Below are positions 60,657-64,000 of a stretch of DNA of 64,000 nt, piece by piece (the first letter of the stretch is position 1; every line of letters starts with the position of its first letter). A program made the translations under genes and the position numbers. Under the pieces are notes generated by a model. It did no database searches. It was not told where the DNA came from and saw only the letters and a list, made by a program, of their open reading frames with translations. The stretch covers positions 37,556,853 through 37,620,852 of the forward strand of contig CM055903.1 of the NCBI GenBank assembly GCA_029582155.1. The letters run 5' to 3'. The stretch is from Panopea generosa (lineage: Eukaryota; Mollusca; Bivalvia; Adapedonta; Hiatellidae).

Positions 60657-61374
60657 GTATGAAGATACGGTATTTTGCTGATACTACACAACAGAAATAT
60701 ATATCATTTAATTATGAAGTTACCTTCTGAACTTATCATTAAGGTAAACCGTGGTCAAGTGGTCTAAGGTGTAAGCCCACCATTATTTTTTTCATTCATA
60801 GTAAATAAAAAAAATGTTTGCCTGCATGTCATTCATAGAAACACGCAGTACATGAAGTGAAACATGCATTTTATTGTTTATCTACCACTGCGCTACCAAA
60901 GTATAACACGAAAATTAGAGGTTATGTTTAATACAAGAGCTTCTTTTGTTCAGTGTATTCACGCTCTTTCTTTAACACATGTCCTATCATTCCGAGACTT
61001 TAACACAAATCGAGGTCCCATGTATCAGTGCTTTGCACTGGGCATGTAAAAGAACCAGGGACGCAGCAAAATGGTCTTCTGTATCTTTTCACTATCTAAA
61101 ATCTAAAATTATTAATACGTTTCTGGAGGCATCGCCCATATGGGAAACCGGTGGCGATGATAAATAAACTATCACGCGATAGGGATCGGTACATTTCAAT
61201 GACAAACAGACATGCCGATTGGTTAGTTGCTCCAGCGAATAATGAAGCACTTCACAGTTATGTAAATTAACTAAATCTGAAGTCATAATTATGATGTAAC
61301 CAGAAATGTAAAGTGTTAAAGGTGTCTTTATATCACATAAACGCTCACTTTCATTATTTCGCATTTTCTTTTAG
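60657..61374. other. Intron 4 of the arylsulfatase
   Basis: Contains a short SINE family B head fragment at about 60742-60775 (aaaccgtggtcaagtggtct). Apart from that nothing is recognised. A 90-codon minus-strand frame at 61092-61364 is not supported. Confidence 0.6.
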
Positions 61375-61659
61375 GAGGCAAGAGCTGGGGAGCAGTTGAA
61401 GGTGGTATAAGGGTACCCGGGCTAATCAGGTGGCCAGGGAAAATATCACCAAATTCAGTGATCAATGAACCAACGTCGTTGATGGATATCTTTCCGACAT
61501 TGTCATCTGTTATGGGCGCCCCTCTTCCTGAAAACCGGCGATTAGACGGATTTGATATCTTACCATTACTTCAAAACGAGTCACGTGTCACACCTCATGA
61601 GTACATCATGCATTACTGCTTGACGGACATACATGCGGTCACTTACCGACCCAGGAATG
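61375..61659 (+). CDS. Arylsulfatase exon 5: GGK...EGGIRVP and SLMDIFPT segments (residues 353-448)
   Basis: A 285 bp phase-1/phase-1 exon with acceptor cattttcttttag and donor G|GTATGT. It encodes GGKSWGAVEGGIRVPG (Lys355 is the likely active-site lysine), SLMDIFPTLSSVMGAPLP and RRLDGFDILPLL, all conserved in order in the family, then HEYIMHYCLTDIHAVTYRP. The open frame ends at the donor. The next coding exon was not found within the window. Confidence 0.92.
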
Positions 61660-62520
61660 GTATGTGAAAATGAATATTATATAGATCAAATAAGTTTATC
61701 ACTCTAAATGTTGTATATGAAACGTTAACACTATTTTTTGCAGAATAAATGTATCCAGTGAAACGTATTTAAACAGTCTGTATATTTTTATGGAAGTGAA
61801 TAAGTAAAATGACAAAATTCAATTATAGTTTCTTTACGTGTATATACATTTATTTTTATCATTTTTTTGACAATTGAAATCCAATATCGTATTATCAATG
61901 TCGGTACTATAACCAGACAAAACTTATGATTGAAATATTCAGAATCAACGTAAATTTAGTCCAATTGTACAAACAATCGTTCTTCCGAAAATTCGATGTT
62001 TAAAATCACTATGGACAACACCTTTTAACGTCTAATTACTTCTTCTTCCAACTACCTGTGTAACCTCTCCTTTCAACTACCTGTGTAACCTCTTCTTCCA
62101 ACTACCTGTGTAACCTCTTAAAACTAACTCTCAAAACTTACAGTCTCTCAAGTCAAAACATCTGTCCACGATTGTTTGACTGATGCAATTGTCAGATAAA
62201 TTTATGATTACTTTTAATACCAATCTTTGTTATAACAAAAGGTACTAGAATATAAAGCTCTTGAAAATATACCAACTCAGGAAATATACATTATGCAAGA
62301 AAGAGACATTTGTCAAAACAGCCTCCCCTTGTAATTATTTTTTGAATTGCTTACGTTGCTAAAATGAAATTATTCTACGTGACGTTAATCAACAAAAATA
62401 TACATTAGAAGATTTTAAAATGCTTTATGCCACCTTTTTCATTTAAAGAGATAAGTGTAAGTGTTTGATTTGTTCCGATAAGATTGAATAAGCTTAGAGA
62501 TACAACAACTTCATCATAAA
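61660..62520. other. Probable arylsulfatase intron 5; 26-bp triplet repeat
   Basis: AT-rich. Three copies of caactacctgtgtaacctct occur at 62048-62118. No sulfatase-like exon could be found. Confidence 0.5.
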
Positions 62521-62527
62521 CTAACAT

Positions 62528-63059
62528 ATGTATATTCAGATAGATTTAGATTATGTTGATAAATCAATTATGGCGTGTGATTATCCAATACAGAAGTTAT
62601 ACGATCATATCATCACTCAACTGAAAGCAAAATCTCAAGAGCCAAATATAGGTCATATCTTAAGTCTTATTGGAATAGGACACTCAGGGAATTGCATTCT
62701 AGTAGGCGATCCATACGTAAAAGGTGGATACATGATGGTAAACCGAAAGGCGCATCTTGGTCCTACATATATCGCAACGTGCAAAATGCTCATTTTATTT
62801 TTATCACGGATACGGAGTAGAGGAGTATCATTATGTATTAAATAAAGATATTTCTTAAACAACTTATGTGGACAAAGGGCATTTTCGGCAAAAAGTAAAA
62901 GCAAGTTGGAATGCTTATAATATGAGTGGTAACGAGATAAAATTCTCAAATAAAATATATGTGAACCCCAAGGAAGTTATGAAAACATATATTCGGATAC
63001 TTATAAACCGTAGCTCGATGGTCGATTTGCAGCTTTACTTGAAAGCATTAAATGTATAG
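62528..63059 (+). pseudogene. Unrecognised split ORF (two frames)
   Basis: A 105-codon frame (62528-62845) containing YPIQKLYDHIITQLKAK and LIGIGHSGNCILVGDPYV is followed within 25 bp by a second frame (62868-63059) containing FRQKVKASWNAYNMSG and PKEVMKTYIRILINRS. Composition is protein-like and unlike the surrounding AT-rich DNA, and the close spacing suggests one coding unit broken by a frameshift. No family is recognised. It could be an element-derived gene, a decayed retrocopy or an unrelated exon; it is not the missing sulfatase C-terminus. Confidence 0.3.
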
Positions 63060-63159
63060 ATAAATAACCTATGGTCAATTTAACACTGACATATATTATT
63101 TATATATATTATGTTGAGTTGATTAAAACACATTTGCAAAATGCAACTGACACACGAAC

Positions 63160-63970
63160 CGTTTTTTGTCTCGCCGCGACGAAGGAGAGACGAGATTAAG
63201 GTGTTGCTTTTCCGTCGACAGCGTCAAACATTTATATTTAGCTCCAACGTTAAGTTTTCGTTTTTACACTATTTCTCAACAAGTACAAGTGCTAGGAACC
63301 TCATGTTTGGATCATAGTTACAACTAATACCCTGTATCACATTATATACTGCAGATGCTGAGTGTGACCTACATTTCATGGTCCATTGACATTGTTTTTA
63401 TGTTGAATTTTGCATTTAGCTCCAACGTTAAGTTTTCGTTTTTACACTATTTCTCAACAAGTACAAGTGCCAGGAAATTCATACTTGGATCATAGTTACA
63501 ACTAACATCCTGCAGTATATAATGCAGATGCTGAGTACTTTTGATTTTTTTTTTTTTTTTTTTTTATTTTTTTATACTTGTGATATGTTTAACTTGAAAA
63601 TACTGGTTTAAGTTTTTTTGTTTTTTAAATATGTTTTACTTAGAAATACTGGTTAAAGTTTTGTGTGCAACTACCATCAAGTTCATATCTCAAAAATCAC
63701 TTAAAGTATTTGATCGAAACTTCACACAATACTTCCTACAATATTTCTTAGTCTACTACATTAACCAAGTTAGATAACTCTTGCATGATTTTTTTTCTCT
63801 CCCATGTGTGTATTAACGGTCAAAGCGGACACGATGAGACATTTCATTCCGCGAAATTCTTGTTTTTTTGGGGGGGTTTTTTGGGTGGGTTGGAGGGGGT
63901 ATAGCTTGAACTGACGTTATAAAAATGATATAAGATTCCCTTTTCAATCTAAATCCAAAAGATAAGTTTC
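63160..63970. repeat. Dispersed repeat region with a 178-bp direct duplication
   Basis: 63236-63364 and 63414-63536 are near-identical, both starting atttagctccaacgttaagt and containing ctcaacaagtacaagtgc. They are followed by a poly(T) run (63548-63572), two copies of aaatactggttaaagtttt-type sequence and a G/T-rich tract at 63865-63900. Confidence 0.8.
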
Positions 63971-64000
63971 TCGGGAAATCTGATATTGGTTAATAATGTA

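Larger units (their letters stand above)
38772..61659 (+). other. Gene model: steroid-sulfatase-type arylsulfatase (5 exons seen, 3' end missing)
   Basis: The model joins 38772-39036, 52051-52158, 56282-56779, 60471-60656 and 61375-61659. All four junctions and the final donor are phase 1, and the frame is open throughout, giving 447 residues. The order is the sulfatase fold: signal peptide; [13 protein letters not shown] with metal-binding Asp32-Asp33; Cys72-x-Pro-Ser-Arg for formylglycine; GKWHLG at 125-130; a pair of hydrophobic helices (about 177-195 and 205-226); SWHHTHT at 275-281; TSDNGGH with Asp332-Asn333; and GGKSWGAVEGGIRVPG around 353-368. The helix pair is the mark of the microsomal STS/ARSD/E/F-like group, so it is probably a membrane-anchored secretory-pathway enzyme hydrolysing sulfate esters; the substrate cannot be told. 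Family members run to about 550-590 residues, so about 110-140 C-terminal residues are not in view. Confidence 0.9.

Overview
This window reads as AT-rich, intron-bearing animal DNA, most likely from a mollusc and probably a bivalve. That is inferred from spliced genes with GT/AG junctions, several tRNA-derived SINE families, LINE and Tc1/mariner remnants, and a secreted cysteine-rich gene built from modules typical of marine biomineral and mucosal matrix proteins. The species cannot be fixed from the sequence alone.

Two spliced protein genes can be supported. (1) On the minus strand, five exons between 14084 and 2073 assemble without any frame conflict into an 871-residue secreted protein. 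It has a signal peptide, two exon-encoded VWC-like cysteine modules, one whey-acidic-protein (WAP) four-disulfide domain, and about 26 galaxin-type double-cysteine repeats encoded in one 2.2 kb exon. (2) On the plus strand, five exons from 38772 to 61659 encode the first ~447 residues of a steroid-sulfatase-type arylsulfatase with the formylglycine motif, the metal ligands and the two-helix membrane hairpin. Its C-terminal exon or exons are not visible and probably lie beyond the right edge. All internal junctions of both genes are phase 1.

The rest is dominated by repeats. About 40% of the window (roughly 26 kb) is tandem arrays of at least eleven unrelated periods: 41 bp (1-1326), 49 bp (about 4977-5760), 56 bp (10575-11630), 42 bp (11885-13660), AGC/AGT trinucleotide (16347-19402), 144 bp (20935-22640), 19 bp (24420-31360), 45 bp (40850-42200), 43 bp (45730-51115), 79 bp (52137-53655) and a degenerate ~190 bp array (58560-59740). 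Many give long open frames that are artefacts of stop-free repeat units. Three of the four introns of gene 1, and introns 1 to 3 of gene 2, carry their own arrays. The 79 bp array in intron 2 of the sulfatase is special: its unit includes the 3' end of exon 2 and the 5' splice site, so the donor has been copied about 19 times.

Layout: 1-2072 minisatellite and 3' flank of gene 1; 2073-14084 galaxin/WAP gene; 14085-24400 intergenic DNA with the trinucleotide array, a SINE and the 144 bp satellite; 24420-31360 giant 19 bp minisatellite; 31360-38770 mobile-element-rich intergenic DNA including a 0.68 kb element present as an inverted pair; 38772-61659 arylsulfatase with large repeat-filled introns; 61660-64000 intron or 3' flank with an unrecognised split ORF and a duplicated dispersed repeat. 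The two genes show no obvious functional link. Both proteins would enter the secretory pathway.
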